A DNA stretch of 64,000 nucleotides from Clostridiaceae bacterium (GCA_020832135.1 JAFIFG010000057.1:1-64000), one strand, 5' to 3'. Positions 1-7,625 are shown, numbered from the stretch's first letter. The notes: generated by a model from the letters alone, not told the origin. Numbers and translations are program-made.

Positions 1-2
1 TG

Positions 3-92
3 GGGTTTAAAATAGAGGGCACAAAAGAAAAATCTTGTTTAGTAAATGGTGAATTTGTTGATGAATACTATATGGCAAAATTATTTAATTAA
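3..92 (+). CDS. GNAT-family N-acetyltransferase, C-terminal end only
   Basis: An open frame enters from the left edge and stops at 90-92, giving 29 residues that begin GFKIEGTKEKS and end YYMAKLFN. The pattern (GF-x-EG, a short polar strand, then V-D-E-Y-Y-M-x-x-L) is the usual end of RimJ/RimL-type GNAT acetyltransferases, which acetylate a small molecule or protein N-terminus with acetyl-CoA. The gene is followed after about 45 bases by an attC-like palindrome, so it would be the upstream cassette of the array. Family call rests on a short tail and is moderate. Confidence 0.5.
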   Translation, partial: GFKIEGTKEKSCLVNGEFVDEYYMAKLFN

Positions 93-135
93 ATTTTAAT
101 AAGAATAGAACTAAGGTAGAGTAAACATCCACTTT

Positions 136-214
136 ATATAACAGAGCCTTAGCAGATATCGGGAAGAAGGTTTTTAGGGAAAGTCCGACATCGCTAAGCC
201 TCGAAACGTTATAT
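136..214 (+). other. attC-like recombination site 1
   Basis: Imperfect palindrome of 79 bases. Outer arms ATATAAC (136-142) and GTTATAT (208-214) are perfectly complementary and close to the integron R''/R' consensus RYYYAAC/GTTRRRY (one off-consensus position each). Inner arms GCCTTAGC (146-153) and GCTAAGCC (193-200) pair 7 of 8; after one unpaired A (154), GATATCGG (155-162) and CCGACATC (185-192) pair 7 of 8. A bulged base in an otherwise paired stem is characteristic of attC sites. It lies between the GNAT tail and the next gene, as a cassette site should. Confidence 0.6.
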
Positions 215-265
215 GCCATGGGATTATACTGAGTTCATAGTATTATTAAGAAAGGTGGTATTTTT

Positions 266-1090
266 TTGATATTTCGTATTAGGGAATTTAAAGATATATC
301 TTACAAAGTATACATAGGGGACATTTTTCTTGTAAAGTCTATATCTTCTGATATATCAGGGAAGAGACCTGCAATAGTTATAAAAGTATTTCCTCATCAA
401 AGAAGAGCTTTAGTTGCGCCTTTGACCACTAATGTTAATGTTCTTGATAAGGATTGCGTTATACTGAAATCTAATGCAATAAATGGTTTTAACGCTGAAA
501 CAGGGATACTTTTGAGTCATATGAATACTTGTGAAATAGATGCTCTTGAATTTCATTTAGGTAAGGTGACTAGTGAAGTTATGATGGAAATTTCTGACGT
601 GCTAGGTTTAAGCAAGCAGGAGGGGTCTATTCAACAATATAGCCAGGAGAAACCTAAAATTCTTATATGTGGACCTCATGGCTTAGGGCATGGTCTTGAA
701 ATATTGCATGCACTGGCACATAATATCTCTCAAAATCAAAAGTATGAAGGTATAGTTTTAGTTGACATGCCTGAAAGACCTGATTTAATTCTGAAAAAAA
801 AGTTTCAATTATATGCTCTAAAAAGTATTGGTGTCATTGTTTATCTATCAGATCAAGTTTCAGGAGCTTGTCTTGAATTTGATTGGGCTTCGGAGTTAGA
901 TATACTAACAGTAGGTATCGTTGCTAATCATTTACCAACAGAGATGCTCTCAGGCATAAATCTAATGAAATCTAATGTTAAGTTGATTTACTCTAAAGAA
1001 CAGTTTCCACAAAAAGCAGTTAGTGAGGCAATTGAGTGGATAGATGAAAATATTGAACAAAGAATTAAAATTCTTGAGGACTGTTGTTAG
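266..1090 (+). CDS. PemK/MazF-like domain fused to Rossmann/nucleosidase-like domain
   Basis: A 274-residue protein starting at TTG 266 behind AAAGGTGGT (251-259). Residues about 15-115 follow the PemK/MazF toxin fold: GDIFLV, then GKRPAIVI, then a VAPLTT strand, then a late helix ending DVLGL. MazF proteins are mRNA interferases. Residues about 130-265 form a second alpha/beta domain: KPKILICGPHG, a VDMPERPD segment, and GVIVYLSD...GACLEFDWASEL, where the Glu in A-C-L-E-F sits as in nucleoside 2-deoxyribosyltransferase or TIR-like NAD-cleaving domains. The second assignment is by pattern only. No small antitoxin gene precedes it; attC-like sites flank it on both sides. The combination looks like a two-headed effector, but no activity is proven. 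Confidence 0.55.
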   Translation: MIFRIREFKDISYKVYIGDIFLVKSISSDISGKRPAIVIKVFPHQRRALVAPLTTNVNVLDKDCVILKSNAINGFNAETGILLSHMNTCEIDALEFHLGKVTSEVMMEISDVLGLSKQEGSIQQYSQEKPKILICGPHGLGHGLEILHALAHNISQNQKYEGIVLVDMPERPDLILKKKFQLYALKSIGVIVYLSDQVSGACLEFDWASELDILTVGIVANHLPTEMLSGINLMKSNVKLIYSKEQFPQKAVSEAIEWIDENIEQRIKILEDCC

Positions 1091-1105
1091 TAAGAGAACC
1101 ACATC

Positions 1106-1252
1106 ACCTAACAAAGCATTTGCATAAAGGTGCTGGAAGCACGTTTTGCGAGCAGGTTCAGCACCACACCTTCTCACTGGGTGGCAAGCACCGCCAAGGA
1201 GTATTCCTTTGGGGTCCAGTTCGAAGGCGTTGCAAATGCAGGACCGTTAAAT
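1106..1252 (+). other. attC-like recombination site 2
   Basis: Outer sites ACCTAAC (1106-1112) and GTTAAAT (1246-1252) match the integron consensus RYYYAAC and GTTRRRY exactly. Inner arms GCATTTGCA (1116-1124) and TGCAAATGC (1231-1239) include a perfect 9-bp inverted repeat. The centre is visibly richer in G and C than the genes around it and holds further hairpins, for example GGTGCTG (1129-1135) with CAGCACC downstream. Length 147 bases is at the long end for attC. It begins 16 bases after the stop of the toxin-like gene. Confidence 0.62.
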
Positions 1253-1322
1253 GAAATTGGTCACAATGACTGTGTCTCCATGCACGGAAAGAAAATCAAT
1301 ATTCAAGAAAGGATTTTTACAT

Positions 1323-2402
1323 ATGGTTATGGAAGAAAAATCACATTTGCATATAGAAGAATATATTAAGCAAAAGGATTTTCTTTATCAAGAATATCTG
1401 AAAAAATATCCACCTAATCCTCCAAATAGTGTATGCTTTCATGCTTTATTATCTGGGATTATGATTGAAAATAGTTTTGAACCGAAGGTTCATGATTATA
1501 TAAACCTATTTAGTACAGAATATGAAAAAATATATATCTGGACACATACTAAAAACACAAATTCTGCATTAATATCTGAGGTAAGTGATGATGTCAAATC
1601 GTTACCTTTTTGGAAAACAGTAGGACATGTTTTGCATTTAGCTCAATACTATTATGATGCATTTGAGATATTTAGTGATCTTGAAATAAAGTATAACTGG
1701 ATTTACTACTTTAACCAGAAAAATTCATTTGAGGAGATTGAGTTAATGGATGAATCTCCATTTGGTAAGATGGACTTAAAAAATGGTATTATCATAAAAG
1801 CTACAAGAATTGAAGCTATGGCCCCATTAATTGAACTTCTCTTAAGAGATGATTTATGTTATACAGCTTTAAACCAGATGCTTTCATCTTTCCAATTACA
1901 TTATTGTTGCTTAATTTGTGAGTTAGGGCTTTCACCTATTATGAAGCACCCGTCACATGAGCCAGAATTATGGGAACACTCATATTTTATATCTAAAATG
2001 GAAGCTGCTATAATACAAGCATGTCGATGTGTTGAAGGCATCTTAGGTGAGCCACCAAACAGGGGGAAAAAAGGCAGTTTAATAAAACACAAAGAACGAT
2101 GGAAAGAGCGTTTGCAAATTAACCCGGATGATGTTTTCCAAAAGGCAGAAATGACATACCTAGACTTCTATTATAAGTTGTTTTTTGATTTAAGAAATCC
2201 ATCAGCACATAGTTATGGTAATATACATTTTGATTTAGAGAGAAAGAAAACCATTGAAGCTCAGTGTTTTGCTGCGCTGATTTTAAGAGCTTATATCATG
2301 AAACATGAAAAAAGTAATGAAGAAGCATCAAAATTATTGCATTTCAATCAAGAGTTTTTAACTAAAGTTCCGGAAGATATGAGTACAAAAATGACAAAGT
2401 AA
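1323..2402 (+). CDS. HEPN-like hypothetical protein in cassette
   Basis: I chose ATG 1323 (359 residues) because GAAAGGA lies 8 bases upstream and the longer frame from 1251 starts inside the attC-like site. The protein is mostly helical, with no signal peptide or membrane segment. Near the C-terminus it has D-L-R-N-P-S-A-H-S, matching the R-x4-6-H motif of HEPN domains, often RNases in abortive infection and toxin-antitoxin systems. The preceding helix (FYYKLFFD) and following helices fit that fold. The N-terminal 250 residues are not recognised. It sits alone between two attC-like sites, so it probably works without a partner gene or is its own module. Function is inferred from the motif only. 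Confidence 0.5.
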   Translation: MVMEEKSHLHIEEYIKQKDFLYQEYLKKYPPNPPNSVCFHALLSGIMIENSFEPKVHDYINLFSTEYEKIYIWTHTKNTNSALISEVSDDVKSLPFWKTVGHVLHLAQYYYDAFEIFSDLEIKYNWIYYFNQKNSFEEIELMDESPFGKMDLKNGIIIKATRIEAMAPLIELLLRDDLCYTALNQMLSSFQLHYCCLICELGLSPIMKHPSHEPELWEHSYFISKMEAAIIQACRCVEGILGEPPNRGKKGSLIKHKERWKERLQINPDDVFQKAEMTYLDFYYKLFFDLRNPSAHSYGNIHFDLERKKTIEAQCFAALILRAYIMKHEKSNEEASKLLHFNQEFLTKVPEDMSTKMTK

Positions 2403-2479
2403 ATCATTTTGCTGGAATGATTTGAGAAAATGTGGGAGTGACGTCTTGTCAACCTCTGAATTTAGGGACGACCAACTTT

Positions 2480-2646
2480 ATTTAAACAGCTTCAGACAAG
2501 GGTTCGATGGAAAGAATATGATGCAATGCTATGAAGTATGAACATGAAGAATGACTCGTCACATTCCTCCATCGGTTCAATGACCACCTGCGAAGTAAGA
2601 CTCTGCAGGTTCGGGTTAGGAACATCGTGAAGCCCAACCATTATGG
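2480..2646 (+). other. attC-like recombination site 3
   Basis: Degenerate site of about 167 bases. R''-like ATTTAAAC (2480-2487) is followed by L'' GCTTCAGA (2489-2496); L' TCGTGAAGC (2625-2633) pairs with it leaving one unpaired base, and R'-like ATTATGG (2640-2646) follows. R'' is nearly complementary to the start of its own cassette (TTAAAT, 1247-1252), as expected of an integron cassette. An internal hairpin pairs CGATGGA with TCCATCG. R' starts with A instead of G, so the site may be impaired. Confidence 0.42.
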
Positions 2647-2682
2647 GAAATTATTTAAGAAATCATATTTTGAGGTGATTTT

Positions 2683-5178
2683 ATGAATAGATGGGAAAAG
2701 TTAATTTTGACATCTATAAGTGCAATTTTAGTTTTTGGTATACTGAGTGATTTGCTTATAGTTAATATAGTTCCTAATTTTTTGATATCCCAAGTAGAAA
2801 ACTTCTCTGAATTTACGGTGGTTATTTATCAAATACAAGCTACAATTACTACATTAAGCATAGCATTGATTGCTTTGATGTCAGGAGTTAGTAATGACAC
2901 CGTGTACGGGGTTTCAATAGCTCATTATATAATGCAAATGAAACCAATCATTCTAAAACATAAGAATATAATTACTTTTCTATTAAGCCTTATTTTATTA
3001 AACTACTTTTTTATTTCTTTTGGCTTATATAATTCGCTTGTTTCTATATTTATTGTGACGATAGTCTTAATTATTTTTATGAGCAATGAGATATTTAGAG
3101 TATTTCAAGGAAGAGAACAAGTAAAAAAAGAAATTAGTAATCATATTAAAAATAATCATTCGGACACAAAGCTTTTAGAGATTTTATTTGGTGATATATT
3201 AACTTCTATCGATAGAGATGAAGTACTAAAATTCAAAGAAAACATGAATTTATTAATAGTCATTTTTAGGAATTCTATAGGATTATTTAATAAGGATAAA
3301 ATACTGATTTTGAAATGGCAAAATAATCTCATTGAAATATTTGCTAAAGCATTTAGTAAAACAAGAGGAAGGACTTTGAAATTAGCATATTTATACTTCG
3401 ATGAAATATACACTGTTTTATCAAAAGAAACTAGTGTTGCAGAGGAATTAGATCTTTGGGATGGAACTTCAAATGAGTTTTTTGATGGAGTCAAATTATT
3501 TGACGTAGAAGAATTAAATGATTTGTCAGTTTTTTTATCAATCAGATGGAAAGTATATCAGTGTCAGCGTTACAAGGTTATTGATGATAAGGTACATCGA
3601 AATAATTACTTAATAGAATCAATGTTTAGTATAATATACTTAGCTATATTAATTGACAATAATAAAATCTCTAAATTTAGTAAAGCGGATATATTAAGAC
3701 AGAAAAAGCTTTATTATGATTATATTAGAGATGATATATCTTATAAGAAAAATTTTGAAATTATCCCTGTGCTGATGAGTGAATTACGGAAATATACTAA
3801 GATATTAATAGATAGTCAAGAAAAAGAAGTGTTAAAGAAAACATTTATTACTGAATTAAATACATACTCTGGTTCTGTAGTGAATGATGAGGTAAGAGCA
3901 TATCATTTATCTATAATAATATATTTATACTATTTGTCATATAAAGAAGAATTGGTTGACGAAGATTTAAAAATATTTTCACGAAGTATTTTAGAAGAAT
4001 TAGAGAAATCAGTTTCAGATTATTTGTTGTTTACATCTTTCGAAGGTCCTTTATCAAATGAAGTTATTAATATGGTTAGAACAAATTTAGACTGGTGGGA
4101 AGTAATTCCTGAAGATAGTGTAAAAGCAATGCTATTAGATGATGTGATTGATACTTTTTTACTCTTTTATACAATTCACACTGAAAAGGATGTTGATCTT
4201 TTAAAAGAACCAATACAAGCAATTCTGAGAGCGGATGTTTTGCGATTCGCGAATAAATTTACTGGTACAAAAAAAATATCGACTGTCGACTCGTATAGAG
4301 AATTTATCAAAATTATTTTCAATGATGATCTAGAAGAGGATATCGCAGAAAATGACTTAAATAGACTTGAAGAAGTTTTATTCGATATTTATAAACTTAA
4401 AGAAATTGAAGAAGGGGAGAGTAAAGCATTAGATGAAGAATCAATCATACTTTTGAAAAATTCAATTAAAGAGAAAGTAACTGGGAGCATTGCACCAATA
4501 TTCCAAGTTTTGAATAGAAAAAAAGAAGTAGGGGATATTCAAGATGGGTCATTTGAGTTACATTTTAATACAGACGCAAGATATATTAAATCAATGATAA
4601 CTCAATTAGGTGAAAGTGCTCATTCTCATTTTGTAAGTCATATTTTGAAGTTTCTTATTCAGAAAAATCAAATTGTTTATAAGGATGTAGTTTTTAGAGA
4701 CAAAAAAGCACTGACATATCTATTTGATTTAATCGAAAGTCATGGTATAAATGTAAATACTTTAATTGGTTACAAAGACCGGTATTATGGCTATGAAAAG
4801 GAACTAGAATTTAAGGAGTTAGCATCAAAATCAAATAAAATTAAGTCTCCTAAATTATCAAATATAGTTACTGGTATAGACAACAATGATATCCTAATTA
4901 ACTCGATTGAATGTGAAGTTAAGATTGAAGATGTTGATGTTAATGACAAAATTGACGAATTGGAAAAAGATAAGGATGACAAACTACTATATAATATTGC
5001 AAATGATATTTATATACCTTTTGAAAAAGATGAGTTAAAGAAATTTATTAGGAATACTAAGAAAAATATTATTTTAAAAATTAAATATGAATACCATTTT
5101 AGTAAAAATATTTCAGGTGTTGCTATTATCTTTCATTCAAAGAAAAATTTCGAAAGCAAGGTCGATGAAAAACCTTAA
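2683..5178 (+). CDS. Large membrane-anchored hypothetical protein in cassette
   Basis: 831 residues from ATG 2683 behind TGAGGTGA. Four hydrophobic segments occupy about residues 7-29, 44-66, 94-116 and 117-136; the remaining 690 residues are charged, helical and presumably cytoplasmic, rich in Lys, Glu and Asp. I recognise no catalytic motif, no Walker boxes and no nuclease signature. A large gene of this size is unusual for an integron cassette. Base composition is even more AT-rich than the following chromosomal genes. The setting, beside toxin-like and HEPN-like cassettes, makes a membrane-linked defence role possible, but that is inference from neighbourhood only. Confidence 0.55.
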   Translation: MNRWEKLILTSISAILVFGILSDLLIVNIVPNFLISQVENFSEFTVVIYQIQATITTLSIALIALMSGVSNDTVYGVSIAHYIMQMKPIILKHKNIITFLLSLILLNYFFISFGLYNSLVSIFIVTIVLIIFMSNEIFRVFQGREQVKKEISNHIKNNHSDTKLLEILFGDILTSIDRDEVLKFKENMNLLIVIFRNSIGLFNKDKILILKWQNNLIEIFAKAFSKTRGRTLKLAYLYFDEIYTVLSKETSVAEELDLWDGTSNEFFDGVKLFDVEELNDLSVFLSIRWKVYQCQRYKVIDDKVHRNNYLIESMFSIIYLAILIDNNKISKFSKADILRQKKLYYDYIRDDISYKKNFEIIPVLMSELRKYTKILIDSQEKEVLKKTFITELNTYSGSVVNDEVRAYHLSIIIYLYYLSYKEELVDEDLKIFSRSILEELEKSVSDYLLFTSFEGPLSNEVINMVRTNLDWWEVIPEDSVKAMLLDDVIDTFLLFYTIHTEKDVDLLKEPIQAILRADVLRFANKFTGTKKISTVDSYREFIKIIFNDDLEEDIAENDLNRLEEVLFDIYKLKEIEEGESKALDEESIILLKNSIKEKVTGSIAPIFQVLNRKKEVGDIQDGSFELHFNTDARYIKSMITQLGESAHSHFVSHILKFLIQKNQIVYKDVVFRDKKALTYLFDLIESHGINVNTLIGYKDRYYGYEKELEFKELASKSNKIKSPKLSNIVTGIDNNDILINSIECEVKIEDVDVNDKIDELEKDKDDKLLYNIANDIYIPFEKDELKKFIRNTKKNIILKIKYEYHFSKNISGVAIIFHSKKNFESKVDEKP

Positions 5179-5187
5179 AATAACTTC

Positions 5188-5314
5188 CCATAACATGCCA
5201 GTTAGCGATATGCCAGATATTTAATTCAATAATGCACTAGAAGTTACATAAGTATTTATGTTTTATATAGTGAAGAATTAATAGACACGACCGCGAACTG
5301 CGGAAACGTTAGGC
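5188..5314 (+). other. attC-like recombination site 4
   Basis: R'' CCATAAC (5188-5194) and canonical R' GTTAGGC (5308-5314). L'' GCCAGTTAGCG (5197-5207) pairs with L' CGCGAACTGCGG (5292-5303) over CAGTT and GCG with one unpaired position. R'' is exactly complementary to the start of the preceding cassette (TTATGG, 2641-2646), which is the cassette rule for attC sites. It starts 10 bases after the stop of the 831-residue gene. Confidence 0.55.
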
Positions 5315-5353
5315 ACAATTTATAATTTTAATTACATTTGGAGGTTATATTTC

Positions 5354-5400
5354 ATGAATGAAAATGAAAGAACATAAACCAGACTTTGATTTTAGGAGTG
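5354..5400 (+). pseudogene. Stub of a fourth cassette gene
   Basis: Right after attC-like site 4 there is TTGGAGGTTAT and an ATG (5354), but the frame stops after 7 codons. A second ATG 4 bases later gives 15 codons to a TGA at about 5403. No further coding sequence is seen. This looks like the 5' end of a cassette gene cut off or decayed at the array's right border. It could also be a genuine micropeptide; nothing allows a choice. Confidence 0.3.
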
Positions 5401-5403
5401 CTT

Positions 5404-5522
5404 GAAAACTGCATATCATCTTCTTCTATGCTATATATAAATATAATTCTTTTATAAATAAAAATTAACTACATTAGGCAGAGGTTAAGGGCAGGCATTA
5501 CATCCTGTCTTTGGCTATTTTT
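5404..5522. other. Array/chromosome border without a gene
   Basis: AT-rich stretch with no coding sequence. It holds a weak terminator-like hairpin (GGGCAGG, loop, CCTGTC near 5488-5512, followed by a T-rich run). No insertion sequence, direct repeat or second half of an attC was found here. Confidence 0.35.
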
Positions 5523-5940
5523 CCACAAGTTTTATTACTGATAACATACTGGCACCGAAGAATTAGCTCATGTAGAGGTTATCACAACATTAATTTACAA
5601 GCTTACAAAGGATGCAAGTGTAGAGGAGATGGAAGAAGGGGGTATGGGGTCTTTTTATGCCATAAGAGATAAAGCCCTCTTTTATTCAGATGCCAATGGT
5701 GTACCTTGGACTGCTACTTATATTCAAGCTCATGGTGATCCTATTACAGATCTACATGAGGATATGGCGGCTGAGCAGAAGGCACGAGCAACATATGAGC
5801 ATTTATTAGATCTTACAGATGATCCTGGTGTAAAGGATACCTTGAGATTTTTAAGGGAAAGAGAAGTAGTGCATTACCAAAGATTTGGAGAAGCTTTAAG
5901 AATCGTTCAAGAATATATGCAAGCGAAAAAGATTTACTAA
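5523..5940 (+). pseudogene. cotJC: cotJC-type spore coat protein (manganese catalase family), 5' truncated and frameshifted
   Basis: The frame from 5551 (G-T-E-E-L-A-H-V-E) through 5940 reads as the C-terminal two thirds of CotJC, a manganese-catalase-like spore coat protein; landmarks are GVPWTATYIQAHGDP, DMAAEQKARATYEHL and REREVVHYQRFGE. The diiron/dimanganese ligands expected in the N-terminal half are absent. Just upstream (5523-5550) a short stretch resembling P-x-V-x-x-L-L-T-D appears in another frame with a stop at 5542-5544, so about two bases seem lost. The remaining N-terminus and the cotJA/cotJB partners are not present. A shorter product could start at ATG 5629, but it would lack most of the fold. 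Confidence 0.65.
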
Positions 5941-5946
5941 AAAATC

Positions 5947-5969
5947 AGGTCTTAGACCTGTTTTTTTTA
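5947..5969 (+). terminator. Intrinsic terminator after cotJC remnant
   Basis: CAGGTC, loop TTA, GACCTG (5947-5961) followed by eight T. Confidence 0.8.
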
Positions 5970-6165
5970 AAACAGAAATAAAATTGTGTTACGGTTACTA
6001 TAGGAATGTATATATAATAGAAATATTAAATTGAAAGTATAGATGAGGTATCATATCACTAGACACCTTATTTCTATTATTAGGTATTTCAATATTGGGA
6101 TATAAGTTAAACTTTATCAAATACTAATGATGAAAAGGATACTTGATATTTGAAAGGAGAAAATA

Positions 6166-6873
6166 ATGGTTACACGATTATTTATTATTGCAGTAACACC
6201 CACAATAGCCATAGCTATAGCCATGTATTTAAACGATCGATATGATAGAGAACCGGTTTCTTTATTGTTAAAGGTATTCGTATACGGTGCCCTATCGGTA
6301 ATTCCAGTTCTACTAGTACAGAAACTTTTACTATCTATAAATGTGTTTGCAGGTTTACTAGGGATAGCCTTCACTGCCTTTATCATAGCTGGACTAACAG
6401 AGGAGTATTTTAAAAGAGCAGCTGTAATCTACGGTGCATATAATAATAGGCATTTCAATGAAAAATTAGATGGTATAGTTTATTGTGCCTTTTCAGCCTT
6501 AGGCTTTGCTACAATAGAAAATATTATGTATGTGGTATTTAGATTTAGTACAAATTATTACGTAGGTATTATGAGGGGGATTTTATCTGTACCAGCCCAT
6601 GTTTTGTTTGCCGTAACAATGGGGTACTATCTGTCCTTGGCAAAATATACAGAGGATGAAGCTTTAAAAAGAAAATATTACAGTAGGTCTCTGTTGGTAC
6701 CCACCATATTTCATGGGTTATTTAACTTTATTCTAATGGCCCAAATCCCTATCTTAATGGTATTGTTTATTCCTTATGTAATTTATTTATGGCGTGTAAA
6801 TCTCATTAGGCTAAATAAATATACAAAGGATAGTCGCGATCAGTATAATAGAATTATAGAGGATGAAGAGTAA
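6166..6873 (+). CDS. prsW: PrsW-family intramembrane metalloprotease
   Basis: 235 residues, almost entirely membrane-embedded (seven or more hydrophobic segments). It carries the PrsW signature: T-E-E-Y-F-K-R with E79, E80 and K83, then F-A-T-I-E-N with E118, and F-H-G-L-F-N with H183. PrsW in Bacillus performs site-1 cleavage of the anti-sigma factor RsiW; homologues are CPBP-like glutamic/metal proteases. AAGGAG sits 9 bases before ATG 6166. No sigma/anti-sigma pair is adjacent, so its substrate is unknown. It is a single-gene unit between two terminators. Confidence 0.85.
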   Translation: MVTRLFIIAVTPTIAIAIAMYLNDRYDREPVSLLLKVFVYGALSVIPVLLVQKLLLSINVFAGLLGIAFTAFIIAGLTEEYFKRAAVIYGAYNNRHFNEKLDGIVYCAFSALGFATIENIMYVVFRFSTNYYVGIMRGILSVPAHVLFAVTMGYYLSLAKYTEDEALKRKYYSRSLLVPTIFHGLFNFILMAQIPILMVLFIPYVIYLWRVNLIRLNKYTKDSRDQYNRIIEDEE

Positions 6874-6877
6874 AATT

Positions 6878-6908
6878 AATATAGCGGAGCAAGGGGCTCC
6901 GCTATATT
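6878..6908. terminator. Bidirectional terminator between convergent genes
   Basis: AATATAGCGGAGC pairs perfectly with GCTCCGCTATATT around a short AAGGG loop. The genes on both sides converge on it. Confidence 0.8.
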
Positions 6909-6925
6909 AAGATATATATTTAATT

Positions 6926-7435
6926 CTATCTAGCTATGATTCTTACAATATCCTCCAATGTTGCATTAGTAGGAATGTCGAAGGTTCCTGATTTTAATTT
7001 TAATGCTAAATTTAATTCTTCAGCTGTTTCTACAAAATCCCTAGTACTTTCTATTAATTGATTATCTAATAATATTTTGGCGATGCCCACTCCCGGTGTT
7101 CCATTAGGTATGGTGATTTCTATACTATCAACAATAGTTATTTCCACTACTTCAGTTTCTTGAATCTCAGGCTCTTCAACAATCTCAGCGATATCCTCTT
7201 CTTTTTCTTCCTCTTCATCTTGAACTTCAGTTTCTTCTACGATACTGGTTAATTCTTCGGGAATATTGGTTTCTTCAATAGATGCAGTATCTACAGCAAC
7301 TACACTATTATTATCAAACCAATCTCCTAAATTAAAGGTAATAACTGTAAACATAGCAATGATAATCACAAAAGCAAATATCACATCACTAAAATCATGA
7401 AGTATATCTTTTAATTTTTCCATTCGTTTATCCAC
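6926..7435 (-). CDS. YceG/MltG-like N-terminal domain protein, membrane-anchored
   Basis: 169 residues: a cytoplasmic N-terminus, one membrane segment (about 17-35), an acidic Glu-rich linker (about 50-100), and a C-terminal domain (about 105-168) reading I-P-N-G-T-P-G-V-G-I-A-K-I-L-L-D-N-Q-L-I and ending in L-K-S-G-T-F-D-I-P. That domain resembles the LysM-like N-terminal part of the endolytic murein transglycosylase MltG. The catalytic domain with its Glu is absent, so cleavage of glycan strands is not expected; a wall-binding or regulatory role is likelier. Such short forms are common in Clostridia. Confidence 0.65.
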   Translation of the reverse strand: MDKRMEKLKDILHDFSDVIFAFVIIIAMFTVITFNLGDWFDNNSVVAVDTASIEETNIPEELTSIVEETEVQDEEEEKEEDIAEIVEEPEIQETEVVEITIVDSIEITIPNGTPGVGIAKILLDNQLIESTRDFVETAEELNLALKLKSGTFDIPTNATLEDIVRIIAR

Positions 7436-7595
7436 CTTTTACAAATATTATATACAATTAAGCATAGCATAAATATAGGAGGTATTTCAACATAAGTATT
7501 TTTGTAAATATTTACACTCTCCCTAATAAAGAAAAAGAGATAGGATTTATTCTAGATGAAAATTTTGCTCTAATGGAAGTATAGCTGAAGATAAA

Positions 7596-7625
7596 TTACA
7601 TAATATATAATTTAACAGTTATAAT
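7596..7625 (+). promoter_or_regulatory. Possible sigma-A promoter for the YtxJ-like gene
   Basis: TTACAT (7596-7601), 18 bases, TATAAT (7620-7625), 81 bases before the start codon. A short direct repeat (TAACAAAGC twice, near 7650-7668) follows. The rest of the 270-base gap 7436-7706 shows no gene; AGGAGG at about 7479 has no start codon at a usable distance. Confidence 0.45.

Noticed and set aside
962-1177. 71-codon minus-strand frame over the toxin-like gene's end
   Set aside because: Antisense to a supported gene, no ribosome site, crosses the attC-like site.
1130-1369. 79-codon plus-strand reading frame across attC-like site 2
   Set aside because: No ribosome site, it runs through the palindrome, and it overlaps the better supported HEPN-like gene in another frame.
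2615-2621. GTTAGGA as the R' of attC-like site 3
   Set aside because: Tempting match to GTTRRR, but it breaks the consensus at the last base, and the site at 2640 fits both the inner arms and the cassette-start complementarity to 5188.
6117-6386. 89-codon minus-strand hydrophobic frame over prsW
   Set aside because: Antisense of a membrane-protein gene; hydrophobic composition is a mirror effect.
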